Shown in pieces: positions 16,837 through 25,875 of a DNA stretch of 57,100 nt. Numbering within the stretch: position 1 is the first letter of the stretch; the number at the start of each line of letters is the position of its first letter. This stretch comes from Candidatus Bathyarchaeota archaeon (GTDB lineage: Archaea; Thermoproteota; Bathyarchaeia; Bathyarchaeales; Bathycorpusculaceae): contig JAOAIX010000013.1 of NCBI GenBank assembly GCA_026414485.1, forward strand, positions 1 through 57,100, in the 5' to 3' direction. A program made the translations under genes and the position numbers. The notes beneath the pieces were generated by a model. That model was given only the letters and a program-made list of their open reading frames with translations, had not been told where the DNA came from and ran no database searches.

Positions 16837-17211
16837 CTACTTTTTTACCTTTTTTTCTTCTTGGCATATAATTGTATTGAGGAGTTCAGCTAGTTTTTTA
16901 GGTGAATTAGCATCAGCGTCGGTGAACAACCGCGTAATTTCTTTTGTGTCTAAGTCTATAGCATATTTTACCTTGATGAATGTTACTACTAACGTTAAAA
17001 GAGCGTTAGCGCCCTCGCCCATAACATCTTTTAGACCGGTATAAAAGAGCCCTGGGTTTTCAACGAACACTTCAAATGGGTCTTTACAAAATTTTTTTTG
17101 AAGATGAAAAGAAACAATTACATGGAAGGTTTCACCCAAACTGTTAGAGGTAGCGGCTTCAAACAGTCTTTGGGCAACTTTGTGCAACAACTCGCTTTTT
17201 TTCTCAGGCAT
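16837..17211 (-). CDS. NitrOD5-like small helical protein
   Basis: A 124-residue cytosolic protein. The pattern of a helix, then FEVFVENPGLFYTGLKDVMG and GEGANALLTLVVTFI, resembles the NitrOD5 domain described in Thaumarchaeota, where a conserved NP followed by GxGA helix occurs. The rest is Lys/Glu-rich helices with no membrane segment. Function is unknown. It shares an upstream inverted repeat and TATA element, and precedes the ferritin-like gene by 25 bases; one operon is likely. The domain call rests on short motifs and could be wrong. Confidence 0.55.
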   Translation of the reverse strand: MPEKKSELLHKVAQRLFEAATSNSLGETFHVIVSFHLQKKFCKDPFEVFVENPGLFYTGLKDVMGEGANALLTLVVTFIKVKYAIDLDTKEITRLFTDADANSPKKLAELLNTIICQEEKKVKK

Positions 17212-17251
17212 TTTTACCGTTTCCTACATTAGTTATTTTCCCTTTTCAGAG

Positions 17252-17290
17252 CTAACGTAATTCGCTAGCTAAACGCCAAACATACGTTAG
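17252..17290 (-). promoter_or_regulatory. Inverted repeat at the promoter of the NitrOD5-like/ferritin-like operon
   Basis: CTAACGTA (17252-17259) and TACGTTAG (17283-17290) are perfect reverse complements of each other 23 bases apart. A related CTAAACG copy lies between them and a GCTAGC palindrome at 17264-17269. A TATA-like AAAAATATAA on the minus strand (near 17296) borders it, so the repeat covers the predicted transcript start. It is a plausible operator or 5' hairpin. Confidence 0.5.
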
Positions 17291-17371
17291 TTATATTTTT
17301 AGTCGAGGCTATATTAATTACGGTAAAGCATCTGCAAGATTTACTGTCATTTCTATGCAGATTTAATTTTT

Positions 17372-18346
17372 TTATTCAATTTTTGTTAGGATCTCCTCAA
17401 ATCCTGCAGGAGTTTTTTGATCTGCTTTAGCAGAAATGACATCTATACCATATATTTTTCCCAGTGTCGAAAGTTCAACGCCGCCTGACAAATCCAAAAG
17501 GATAGCCCTAGTGGGGTTTACGTCAACTTTTTTGGCTAGCAAAGCAACGATGTCGTTTTTGTTGCCTTCCAACGAGACATCAACAACAAGTCTTTTTTCG
17601 TTTTTCTCAGCGGTAAGGGCGAACAATGATTTGACACCTGAAGCGCCAATAAGTTCACTATGCAGATTGACGACGAACCCTTTATCTATGAGAAATTGGC
17701 GGATATTTTCAATGAGTGGAAGTTCACGGCCTATATCGCGGACAACAGCATCAGCTACTCGATAAGCGAAAACCTTTTCGTATTTTATGTCTTGAAATGT
17801 AGAAACTTTCCCGCAGTTTTGACATAAGTGGTTAACTTCAGGTTTATCAAAACGGTTTCCACAGTTTTCGCACTGATAAAAGTTGCCGATTACCCTATAA
17901 TCCCACTTGTTGGAATCAAAGATAGCGCCGCAGCGCGGGCAAATTAAGCCAGTTGGCTTTGAGAAGTCACTCAGTGCACCGATGTAGCCGCATTTTTTAT
18001 GTTCGATAAGCTGGGTTAGTGCAACGTTTTCTGAGTTGCAACGAGTGCAAGCAAATTTTGAATGAACTTCAGGAGAACCACAGTTAGGGCAAAGTAAAAC
18101 GCGATCAACGACTTTACTCTTCAGCAAGTCTTCTTCTTCTAACTTGCTGAGCATTTTTTTCACGGTTATCAGATCTTTGTCTGGCAAAAAAGGACTGATG
18201 GCAGGATAGGTAATTCCTGATTTTTCAAAAGACGGGAGCAGCTCCAACACACCGCTTTTAACGAGGCGCCGTAGAAAATTTAGGGTTTCATCATTTGCAT
18301 TTACACTGGCGCTAACGTTTTTGTCAGTTTTAACTTGTTTACCCAT
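17372..18346 (-). CDS. TackOD1-like multi-zinc-ribbon protein with winged-helix N-terminus
   Basis: A 324-residue protein. Residues about 20-85 look like a winged-helix segment (FLRRLVKSGVLELLPSFEKSG, then LITVKKMLSKLEEEDLL). Next come repeated zinc ribbons with CPNC, CTRC, CPRC, CENC and CQNC, and an IGALSDF... block of the TackOD1 output domain found in TACK archaea. The C-terminal third (about 200-324) is an alpha/beta domain beginning VVRDIGRELPLIENIRQFL that resembles a restriction-like or receiver-like fold. It follows the pilus genes on the same strand, so it may regulate or act with them, but this is inference. Confidence 0.65.
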   Translation of the reverse strand: MGKQVKTDKNVSASVNANDETLNFLRRLVKSGVLELLPSFEKSGITYPAISPFLPDKDLITVKKMLSKLEEEDLLKSKVVDRVLLCPNCGSPEVHSKFACTRCNSENVALTQLIEHKKCGYIGALSDFSKPTGLICPRCGAIFDSNKWDYRVIGNFYQCENCGNRFDKPEVNHLCQNCGKVSTFQDIKYEKVFAYRVADAVVRDIGRELPLIENIRQFLIDKGFVVNLHSELIGASGVKSLFALTAEKNEKRLVVDVSLEGNKNDIVALLAKKVDVNPTRAILLDLSGGVELSTLGKIYGIDVISAKADQKTPAGFEEILTKIE

Positions 18347-18361
18347 TTGCGACCCGCCTTT

Positions 18362-19231
18362 TTAAATTCCTGTAAAATTAAAGAAAACAAGCGTGATGGC
18401 TATAAGAATTATTGAATGACGTAAACCTGCCAAGTAGCTTCTTTCGCCAATTTTTCCTGATATTAGACCACCGAAAAAAGATTCAATTATAGATGCCCAA
18501 AAAAGAATGGACTTGTAATAATTAATGTCTAATACATTTGCAAGTGTAGCTGTGCTGGTGGTGGCTTGTTGTGCTGATGAAACAGCGAGAGGAGCCAGAA
18601 ACTGAGTTAACACAACGTATGCTATTACTAGGAAAATTGCTGTTGCCATGTAAATTGTCAGCAGGTAGGGGCGTGTGTTGTTGAGTTGTTCTTCTTTGTA
18701 TTCTTCTAAGCTTGAAAATAGTTGAACACTTGTATCTAAAACCTCGCTTACTTTGCCACCTGTTTGATTCGCCTCAACAAGAATTGTTGCTAATCTTGCA
18801 ATAATAGGGCGATTGATTCTTTTAGTTAATGAATTCATGGCTTCTTCCCAACTGGCGCCCAACAAGAACTTAGCTAAAGCATACTCAAGTTCTTTTGATA
18901 TAGGACCATAACTTCGCTGGGATGCTTCTTCAACTGCGCGTGGCAAAGTGACGCCTGAACGGACGGCTTCTGCTATGTCCCTGAGCAATCGTGGTATAGC
19001 TTGTTCTATTTGTCTGCCCCAGCGATAGTTATTGTATTCGACTACTGCAGGAAAGCCCAACATTATTACTAAGCCAAAAGCTATGGTGTTGTTTATTTGT
19101 TGGGTAATAGGAATCAAGTAAGGTTGTGTGGGTGTGTATTGTCTTAAAAGGAAAGGAAGCAAAATAACGGTTAAGCCAACAAGTGTCGAAACAGCCCAAA
19201 CTGCAACTCTTAGTTTTTTATAAAAGTACAT
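18362..19231 (-). CDS. Type II secretion/Tad pilus membrane platform protein (GspF/TadC-like)
   Basis: Inner-membrane platform protein of a type IV pilus-like system. From ATG 19231 it is about 289 residues with N-terminal transmembrane helices, the F-domain cytoplasmic segment ALAKFLLGASWEEAMNSLT and ILVEANQTGGKVSEVLDTSV near the middle, and further transmembrane helices ending at the C-terminus. The upstream frame could run to 19258, but GGAGG lies just before ATG 19231 at the upstream gene's stop, so the shorter start is preferred. It is co-transcribed with the second platform protein and the motor ATPase. Confidence 0.9.
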   Translation of the reverse strand: MYFYKKLRVAVWAVSTLVGLTVILLPFLLRQYTPTQPYLIPITQQINNTIAFGLVIMLGFPAVVEYNNYRWGRQIEQAIPRLLRDIAEAVRSGVTLPRAVEEASQRSYGPISKELEYALAKFLLGASWEEAMNSLTKRINRPIIARLATILVEANQTGGKVSEVLDTSVQLFSSLEEYKEEQLNNTRPYLLTIYMATAIFLVIAYVVLTQFLAPLAVSSAQQATTSTATLANVLDINYYKSILFWASIIESFFGGLISGKIGERSYLAGLRHSIILIAITLVFFNFTGI

Positions 19232-19232
19232 T

Positions 19233-20117
19233 TTACTCCTCCTTGGGCAGGGCGCCATCTAAAACTACGATAAAGAGTATGCAGATTACTGGTAGCCCAA
19301 AAAAGACAACGAGATTTAACTGCATAGCTGTGGATAAACCGAACTGGCTTGTTCCTAGAACGGACAGAATTGTCAGCATAATTATGAAGGTTATGGGTGC
19401 CATAACCATGACGGTTACGTAGATTTCAGCGAGGGCAATCAGAGTTGCCGTTATTTTTTTTAACTGCTCTCGTTTTAAGGATAGCAGTCGGCCTGTTTCA
19501 AAAAGCAATAGACTTTTTAGGTCGCCACTTGTCTTTATGGTGTTCACTAGACCTACCATAAGTTTGGCAAAAGTTTCCGATGGACTGCGCTGCCGCACGT
19601 CTTCCATGGCTGAGATAACATCTAAACCGAACAGGCGAACGTTGGCAACGATTCTTTTTGCCAAGGAGTTTATTGAGGCGTGTGGCTCTACTTCGGCAAT
19701 TCTGTTAAAGATTCGCTCAATAGAGATACCGCCTGATGCTAAAACGCCCATGAAACCTGTAGTGTAAACTAGGTTTGCTTCAATGTCTGCTTTTCTTTGA
19801 CGTACACGCCAAAGTGGGTGTGCGATAAAAAAAATTAATATGGTCATTAAAGTAATAAAGGATAAAAGGGTTGCAGGAACCAAGCATTGCAGAGGCGGCA
19901 ACAGAAAAATTAGGTTATGAATGACTACTGATACAATAAAAGTTAAAATAAACACCAACGTACAAACAAAAAACGCGACTGCCATATAAGATTCATAAAT
20001 GAGACCCAAACCACTTTTTTGATAGACTTGTTTAAACGTGGTAAAACTGGGGATACATTTGCTGAAGATTCGAAAACTTATGTTTATAATGAAGTCCCTT
20101 ATGGTAGATCGCGCCAT
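19233..20117 (-). CDS. Type II secretion/Tad pilus membrane platform protein (GspF/TadB-like)
   Basis: Second of the two F-domain membrane proteins. It has N-terminal hydrophobic helices, a cytoplasmic helical domain with ISIERIFNRIAEVEPHASIN and LVGLVNTIKTSGDLKSLLLF, and C-terminal transmembrane helices (IYVTVMVMAPITFIIMLTIL). ATG 20117 follows immediately after the TAA of the ATPase gene (AAAATG), while the longer TTG start at 20129 would overlap it. The pair of platform proteins, usual in archaeal type IV pilus loci, would form the membrane base beneath the motor. Confidence 0.9.
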   Translation of the reverse strand: MARSTIRDFIINISFRIFSKCIPSFTTFKQVYQKSGLGLIYESYMAVAFFVCTLVFILTFIVSVVIHNLIFLLPPLQCLVPATLLSFITLMTILIFFIAHPLWRVRQRKADIEANLVYTTGFMGVLASGGISIERIFNRIAEVEPHASINSLAKRIVANVRLFGLDVISAMEDVRQRSPSETFAKLMVGLVNTIKTSGDLKSLLLFETGRLLSLKREQLKKITATLIALAEIYVTVMVMAPITFIIMLTILSVLGTSQFGLSTAMQLNLVVFFGLPVICILFIVVLDGALPKEE

Positions 20118-20118
20118 T

Positions 20119-21696
20119 TTATACTTCAAACCTCGCTTTATTGTAAATTTCCGCTGGGTTTATGTAGAATCTGCGGATTACCTCAGATATTTCGTCGTAG
20201 GTTTTGAAGCCTTTGTGAACCAGCCATTTTAAAATGAACTCACGTTTCTCCAATTCTTCAACTATGCTTTCTATAGGAACATGTTTTGACTCTGCAATTT
20301 TCTTCAGCGCAGTGCTTTCGGTAAAAGACTTCAAATGCATCAGGAAGGTGTCGTCTCGTGGATCCCATTCAAACAGTTTGGTGAAAATGGCGCGTTCTGT
20401 TTTTGGGTTTACGCCTGTAATTTCTGAAAGATCGAGAACTCTGCGGACAACTCGGTCGTGATATTTTGTTCGGTTAATTAATGCGATAACGTTCATCATA
20501 GGTATAAGCATCGGTGGGATGTTCATGGGTCTTGTCAGCAACCGCTTTTCTACAGCTTCAACGTTTTCTGCGTGTATGGTGCACATGCCTCCGTGACCAA
20601 CGGCTATACTTTGGAACAATGTATAGGCTTCTTCGCCCCGGATTTCGCCGACTATTATGCAGTCAGGCCGCTGCCTCAGCGAAGATTTAAGCAGATCAAA
20701 AAGCGTCACTTCTTGGACTCCCACTTGGAATGATGGTCGAGTTACCATGGGTATCCAGTTGTCATGCAGGCGGAGTTCTCTTACTTCTTCGATTGTGACC
20801 ACTTTGTTTTCAGGCCGAATAAAAGAGCAGATAGAATTAAGTAGAGCAGTTTTGCCTGAACCTGTTGCTCCCGCCACCATTATAGAGCGCAGGTTTTCAA
20901 CAAGCAACCAAAAATATGCGCCCATAATAGGTGAAATTGTTCCCAGATTTATCATGTCGACTATTGTGAAAGGGTTTGCGCGAACTTTTCTTATAGTAAA
21001 AGTGCTTCCTCGTTTTGAAACTTCCTCTAAGGTTAAATGAATACGGAAGCCTTCTGGAAGAGCCCCCTCTAGGATGGGACTAGCGACGGAGATTTGGTGC
21101 CCTGAGCGGTAAGCTAAACGCGTAATGAAAGCGTCAAGTTCTTCTTTTGTTTTGTACATAATGTTGGTGGGTAGTGATTCGTAGAAGCGGTGCCACACGT
21201 AGATGGGTATACCTGTTCCGTTGCAGCTTATGTCTTCGATGTTGGGGTCTCTGATGAGCACATCGACGACACCGTAGCCTAAGAAGTCTCTTTTGACGTA
21301 GTAAGTGAACTTTTCTAGCGATTCCGAGGTGACTTTAAGTTTGAACCGTTTTATAACCCTACTGATTTTATCTTTCAGGTATTTTTCGCCCATTTCCTCA
21401 TTTTTCAAAACAGCTAATGAAACACCAACTTCCTCTTTCAGTATATACTTAAGCATAGACAGAGTTTCTTGTTCAGTTTGATCCATAGTTGGCTCGATAA
21501 CCACATACACCAATCTGCCCGTTGTTGGCTCCACTTTGATGCCGACGTTGCCAAAGGGAGGCGTGACAGCGTAAAAATCTTTGAATGTGAGTGGCTGCTG
21601 CTCTTTGCTCTCGGTGTTTTCTGAGTTCTGGATAGTTACAGATTTTTTGATAGTTTTGTTTTCTATGTTAGGCTTTTTTCCGAATTTAAACTTCAT
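20119..21696 (-). CDS. Type II/IV secretion system motor ATPase (TadA/PilB-like)
   Basis: Hexameric motor ATPase that powers pilin assembly, 525 residues. Walker A is GATGSGKTALLN, preceded by YFWLLVENLRSIMVA; the Asp box contains VVTIEEVRELRL; Walker B is PDCIIVGEIRGEEA; the His box is GHGGMCTIHAENVE. The N-terminal domain (about 1-230) carries RDPNIEDISCNGTGIPIYVW, typical of archaeal pilus ATPases. It lies between the surface-protein gene (overlap of 4 bases at 21693-21696) and the first platform protein, so this block is one operon. Confidence 0.95.
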   Translation of the reverse strand: MKFKFGKKPNIENKTIKKSVTIQNSENTESKEQQPLTFKDFYAVTPPFGNVGIKVEPTTGRLVYVVIEPTMDQTEQETLSMLKYILKEEVGVSLAVLKNEEMGEKYLKDKISRVIKRFKLKVTSESLEKFTYYVKRDFLGYGVVDVLIRDPNIEDISCNGTGIPIYVWHRFYESLPTNIMYKTKEELDAFITRLAYRSGHQISVASPILEGALPEGFRIHLTLEEVSKRGSTFTIRKVRANPFTIVDMINLGTISPIMGAYFWLLVENLRSIMVAGATGSGKTALLNSICSFIRPENKVVTIEEVRELRLHDNWIPMVTRPSFQVGVQEVTLFDLLKSSLRQRPDCIIVGEIRGEEAYTLFQSIAVGHGGMCTIHAENVEAVEKRLLTRPMNIPPMLIPMMNVIALINRTKYHDRVVRRVLDLSEITGVNPKTERAIFTKLFEWDPRDDTFLMHLKSFTESTALKKIAESKHVPIESIVEELEKREFILKWLVHKGFKTYDEISEVIRRFYINPAEIYNKARFEV

Positions 21697-24600
21697 TGTG
21701 GTGCCTCCTGGGTAATAGTTTTCTGACCAAGTGTTGTGCCAACGGCGACGTACAACACAAACACTTCAGAGGTGGCGCTGGTTGATTTTAAATAAAACGA
21801 ATACTCGCCGTTGACGTTTAGATTGTCCCAGTCAGGGTTGCTGAGTGTAGTGTTAGGATCGCTGGGAAGTTTACGGAGAAGTACATTGGTGCCATTTGTG
21901 TATATGGCGAATGAACTGTAGGGTATGGGGTTGCCGTTTGCAGACGTTGCTTTAATTGTATACAATTGCCATGCTCCATAGGGTATTGTGTTTCCACTGG
22001 AAAGGTAATCAACGTTGGCGTCTACCAGATCAACATTAATGTTAAAGGGGGAAGTCGTATCTTTGACACCTTTGATTTTGACTTTCCAGTTTCCCGCGTT
22101 ATCTACAAAGTCTTCTGCACCAGAGGTAACCAGCTGGTTTTTCAGCTCATATGTGTGAGGTATGACGTTTGACGTATACGCAAGGTAACCCGCGCCGCTG
22201 GTAATGTATGAACCAGATGTGTAATTGTAAAATTGGATGGTTACTGAGACTTCAGGGGTAGTCCACGAGGTTTGGATGGACCAGTGAAGCGATGCCCAAC
22301 TTGTCATACTGGTTACTCCTGTGAATTCCACTTCCACCGTGTATTGATTTGTGATTGTCCAGAGATGCAGCAGTGAGGCGTCGATGTTCCAGCTACTTTG
22401 TATGGGGTCTGCTATTTCTGTTCCACCAGTAAATCTTATGGTGAAAGTTGAAGAAGTAAGGTAAGGCGAGATGGAAACGTTATTCCACCCTACTGTTAAA
22501 TACGGAAAAAGATTCTGCCATGTTGACCCTGTCCACACGTCCACTTGGAGGTTTTCGTCAGCCATAGCTCCGCCGTAGATACAGAGTTGCTTGTTAGCTT
22601 GACTAAAGTTGACGTTTATCCATTGAACTTCCAAGTCTAGAACGTAGTTGTTTGACGTTGTATTGTATTGAATGAGGTCAACTTGCCAATTAAACGGTGA
22701 TGTTGCTGCTTTTGTGCCGGTAATTTTTAGTCGCCAGCTACCGTTGCTGTCTATAAAGTGGTTTGGGTTTGCCAGTATAGTTTGAGTTTTTGTAAAATCA
22801 GTGATGTTGATTGTGTCCGCCATGTAACCGTCACCGCTTGTTGGGTAAGCTGCCGTATTGTAGTTGTATAGCTGAAATGTTGTGGCAACGTTGGATGTAG
22901 AAAAATGGCTATCTATCGCCCAAGTAAGTGCAGTTAAAGTAGAAGTGGCGGATGTCCCAAAAAACTCAACTGATACTGTGTATTGGCTTGGTAACATAAT
23001 ATTTGCAGCTCGTGTTTGGTCAGTCGTTGGAAGAGTGTTGTCGTCAATTCTTAGGTAGGCGCTGGCACCCACAACTGCGCTTGAAACGTTAATATAATAG
23101 TCTATTTCTAAATAGTCCGTTTGGTTTTCAACAGTGTAGCTACTCCACGAGTAAGTCCCTTGAAGTGTTGATGGGGTAGATAACAAAAGAGACGAAGTGG
23201 CGACACCGGTTGCAAGGGTAGTTCGAATCGTACCATCAGCTTTACGAACAACTAAATCAACGTTTACAGTGGCAACTGGAGATGCATTTTTGAGAGCTAT
23301 TACTGAGACAGCCCAATCGGTACTTGACGATAAACTCCATGACATTGATTGACTACCTGCACCTACTGGACCTTTATCACTACCGTGTCCCCTACATCTG
23401 GAATCTGCTGAACCGCCACTTGGTTGTGCATTATCCCATCTTGTAGTTTGACCTGCCCCTTCAGCAACATTTGCTGAAGAGCCTCGAGTAGCCAAGTTTC
23501 CCACTATCCAGCAGTTTGCTGTGTTTACAGTTATGCCTTGTGAAGGAGCGGTAGAAGTACCTGTGCCGCCCGCCTGCGAATCAACAGGCGCCGTTTGAGC
23601 AACACCAGAATATGAGGCTGAACCCCCCACAACCTTAGAAGACCCTGAAAGAGTAACAGTAATTGTAGCTGTCCCTGAATTTGGGGCAATAAGATACCAT
23701 AATTCACTCCGGATATTTCCGCCTGGGTGAATGTCTGAACGTATATGGGTTAAGCTTTGGGCTCCATAAGTTATGGATAAAACAGATACAGAAGCAGTTC
23801 TTATACTCACGCCGACAACTAAAAGCCTGTTTGAACCAGAACCAGTTGTGTGAGACCAAGAAAGCGAAGTAACGGCGCTTCCTCCTGAATTTGCGCTGTT
23901 AGAGGAGTCAAAACTTATGTTGAATCCTGCATCCGTCCAAGCTCTGTAGTACATTGTCCAAGTGCTGGCAGGAATTAAGGCAACACCTATGAGTGGATAA
24001 GTGAATTTGCCCAGCAGTTGTCGCCCAGTTGTTGCCATAGAAGCAGACAAGGTTGAAGCTGCGCCGTCAGAGCTGCTTAGTCTTTGAATATAATATTGTG
24101 AACTTCCAATTGTCATAGTTTCGCTGTGGGCATACAGTGTTTGAGGGGAAGTGGCTGACGGGTAGCTCTGAAAAGTCATGTAAGCGCCATTGTCACTGTT
24201 GACGTCGGCTATAGCTCCTGAAATTAGCTGTGTTGAACCCAAAAGATTGTAAGTGGATGGGTAGTAAGTGTTGATTAATGTTAATGGTGACTCGGTTAAA
24301 GTGTCGTAGATTGCGTCTGGACCATATTTTTGTGCAGTGAAGTTGCTGTGGGTTCCTTTAGAGGGGGAACCGTCTACGTTGGATGTATTATTGTTTACGT
24401 ATTGTTCTATGTTGGTGCCGCTGCCAGTGAAGTAGGAACTGAAGACCACAGGATTTGCATCGCTACTTTTTAAATTGGCAATTATGCCGCTAACGAATTG
24501 TGTGCCACCAAGGGTGTTCCATTGTGAAGGATAAAAGGTTGAGGAGCCATTAACTCCTGTGATGGTAACTTGACCTGCCCCACCGTCAGATAATGCGTTT

Positions 24601-25382
24601 TCGATGTTAACTGTTGCCAAAGCAAAAAGTCCTGTTGGCGCTTGATTGTAGGTGGCGTTAAATGTAACGACTCCTATGCTTGTTGTCGCGTATATCCAGC
24701 GAAAGAAGGCAGTTTCGCCCCTACGTAGCGATTCCACAGTTAAGGAAGCGGGTTGCTCTACAGCAGTAACCAATCCCGGCGGCGACGGCTGAAGGGTCAC
24801 GGTTATGTTTTGGATTACGTCAACTTCGGTGTCGTTGTGGGTGACTGTTAAAAATAGGGTAATGTTGTTTCCAAGGTAGACTGTGGGCGCTCCAGCTACT
24901 AACGTGAGGGCACAGATGGTTTCGCTGGCGGGATAAAATTTTGTTGTGAATGTGTTGCCTGCAGAAGTGGATATCTGAATTACATATTTTTGATCTTTAG
25001 CAACGCTAAAGTTTGACAAGATTGTTTTTGTTTCTGTTGGCTCTAGTTGCTCGTTAAGTTCAAAAAACCATTGTGTCTCAGGCGTCACGGATTGATTGAA
25101 TAACCCTAGCCACAGTAGTCTCGAAGAAAGGGAACCCGTGTTTGTTACAGTCAGATTCAATTTATTTTCGCTGGTTATTTTGACAGCAGCTATTGTAAGT
25201 TGCTCGCGGCTTCGGTTCACATCAGCCTGATTCATTTCGCTTGCGGTAGAATTGTAGCTGTTCATAGAGCGGAGAATAACAGTGTAAAAGGTGAAGCCTG
25301 AAATGAGAATAAGCACTATGAATGCAGCTGCAATTATGGAACCTAATCCGCGTTTAGCGCCGTTACGCTTTCCAGTTGACAA
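21693..25382 (-). CDS. Giant type IV pilin-like surface protein with beta-sandwich repeats
   Basis: Probable pilus-associated adhesin of about 1229 residues. N-terminus: basic stretch, then KRGLGSIIAAAFIVLILISG, a type IV pilin-like signal plus hydrophobic helix. The rest is Ser/Thr/Asn-rich extracellular beta sheet. Two units share a PS-x-x-N-x-L-G-x-TQ-[FL]-[VI]-SG-x-IA pattern, and two C-terminal units of about 110 residues start QYTVSVEF and QYTVEVEF. Between YYRAWTDA and ATVNVDLVVRK an apparently inserted domain of about 215 residues interrupts a common repeat. TTG 25382 is preferred over the longer start at 25412 because GAGGTGG lies 8 bases before it. Confidence 0.88.
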   Translation of the reverse strand: MSTGKRNGAKRGLGSIIAAAFIVLILISGFTFYTVILRSMNSYNSTASEMNQADVNRSREQLTIAAVKITSENKLNLTVTNTGSLSSRLLWLGLFNQSVTPETQWFFELNEQLEPTETKTILSNFSVAKDQKYVIQISTSAGNTFTTKFYPASETICALTLVAGAPTVYLGNNITLFLTVTHNDTEVDVIQNITVTLQPSPPGLVTAVEQPASLTVESLRRGETAFFRWIYATTSIGVVTFNATYNQAPTGLFALATVNIENALSDGGAGQVTITGVNGSSTFYPSQWNTLGGTQFVSGIIANLKSSDANPVVFSSYFTGSGTNIEQYVNNNTSNVDGSPSKGTHSNFTAQKYGPDAIYDTLTESPLTLINTYYPSTYNLLGSTQLISGAIADVNSDNGAYMTFQSYPSATSPQTLYAHSETMTIGSSQYYIQRLSSSDGAASTLSASMATTGRQLLGKFTYPLIGVALIPASTWTMYYRAWTDAGFNISFDSSNSANSGGSAVTSLSWSHTTGSGSNRLLVVGVSIRTASVSVLSITYGAQSLTHIRSDIHPGGNIRSELWYLIAPNSGTATITVTLSGSSKVVGGSASYSGVAQTAPVDSQAGGTGTSTAPSQGITVNTANCWIVGNLATRGSSANVAEGAGQTTRWDNAQPSGGSADSRCRGHGSDKGPVGAGSQSMSWSLSSSTDWAVSVIALKNASPVATVNVDLVVRKADGTIRTTLATGVATSSLLLSTPSTLQGTYSWSSYTVENQTDYLEIDYYINVSSAVVGASAYLRIDDNTLPTTDQTRAANIMLPSQYTVSVEFFGTSATSTLTALTWAIDSHFSTSNVATTFQLYNYNTAAYPTSGDGYMADTINITDFTKTQTILANPNHFIDSNGSWRLKITGTKAATSPFNWQVDLIQYNTTSNNYVLDLEVQWINVNFSQANKQLCIYGGAMADENLQVDVWTGSTWQNLFPYLTVGWNNVSISPYLTSSTFTIRFTGGTEIADPIQSSWNIDASLLHLWTITNQYTVEVEFTGVTSMTSWASLHWSIQTSWTTPEVSVTIQFYNYTSGSYITSGAGYLAYTSNVIPHTYELKNQLVTSGAEDFVDNAGNWKVKIKGVKDTTSPFNINVDLVDANVDYLSSGNTIPYGAWQLYTIKATSANGNPIPYSSFAIYTNGTNVLLRKLPSDPNTTLSNPDWDNLNVNGEYSFYLKSTSATSEVFVLYVAVGTTLGQKTITQEAPQ

Positions 25383-25812
25383 CTGCTTTGCCACCTCGTT
25401 CTGTGACCACAATTATTTCATAAACTGAACCGCTACCAATGGCCACGGGGGAAATAAATTTTATATTAACAAGCTGACCTACACTTGTAAAAACACCCCG
25501 CCCAGTCAAAAAATTAGTCACTGTGGTGCCATTAACGTAAACAGCATCAACAGAAATACCTATGTCACCGTGATTTAACACAGTAAGATTCAGTTGGTTG
25601 GCGGTGTCCCACCACACACGAATTATCTGTAGTCGTTCACGTGAACGCTCTTCATCCAATTGGGTCTGCAGCTGAAAGTGACTGGCGGAAGTATTAAAAA
25701 CGCCTACACTGTAGGCATAAATTACGACGCCTGCACTAGCTACAATTAGAATCAGAAGTAAACTACTGACGATTTCGCTAATACCTCTCTTATTGTGGAT
25801 TAACTTACTCAA
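25363..25812 (-). CDS. Type IV pilin-like protein, 149 aa
   Basis: Short pilin-like secreted protein. The N-terminus NKRGISEIVSSLLLILIVAS is an archaeal class III signal peptide: basic residues, Gly at the cleavage site, then a hydrophobic assembly helix to about residue 33. The remaining 110 residues are beta-rich with NxT sites. Its 3' end overlaps the start of the giant surface gene by about 20 bases if that starts at 25382, and translational coupling is likely. A pre-pilin peptidase is not encoded in this window. Confidence 0.88.
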   Translation of the reverse strand: MSKLIHNKRGISEIVSSLLLILIVASAGVVIYAYSVGVFNTSASHFQLQTQLDEERSRERLQIIRVWWDTANQLNLTVLNHGDIGISVDAVYVNGTTVTNFLTGRGVFTSVGQLVNIKFISPVAIGSGSVYEIIVVTERGGKAVVNWKA

Positions 25813-25875
25813 CTTTAGAGACTTGCCCTGCCCTTACTATTATTTAACAAAAAAACATTAAAAATGGGAGGAAAT

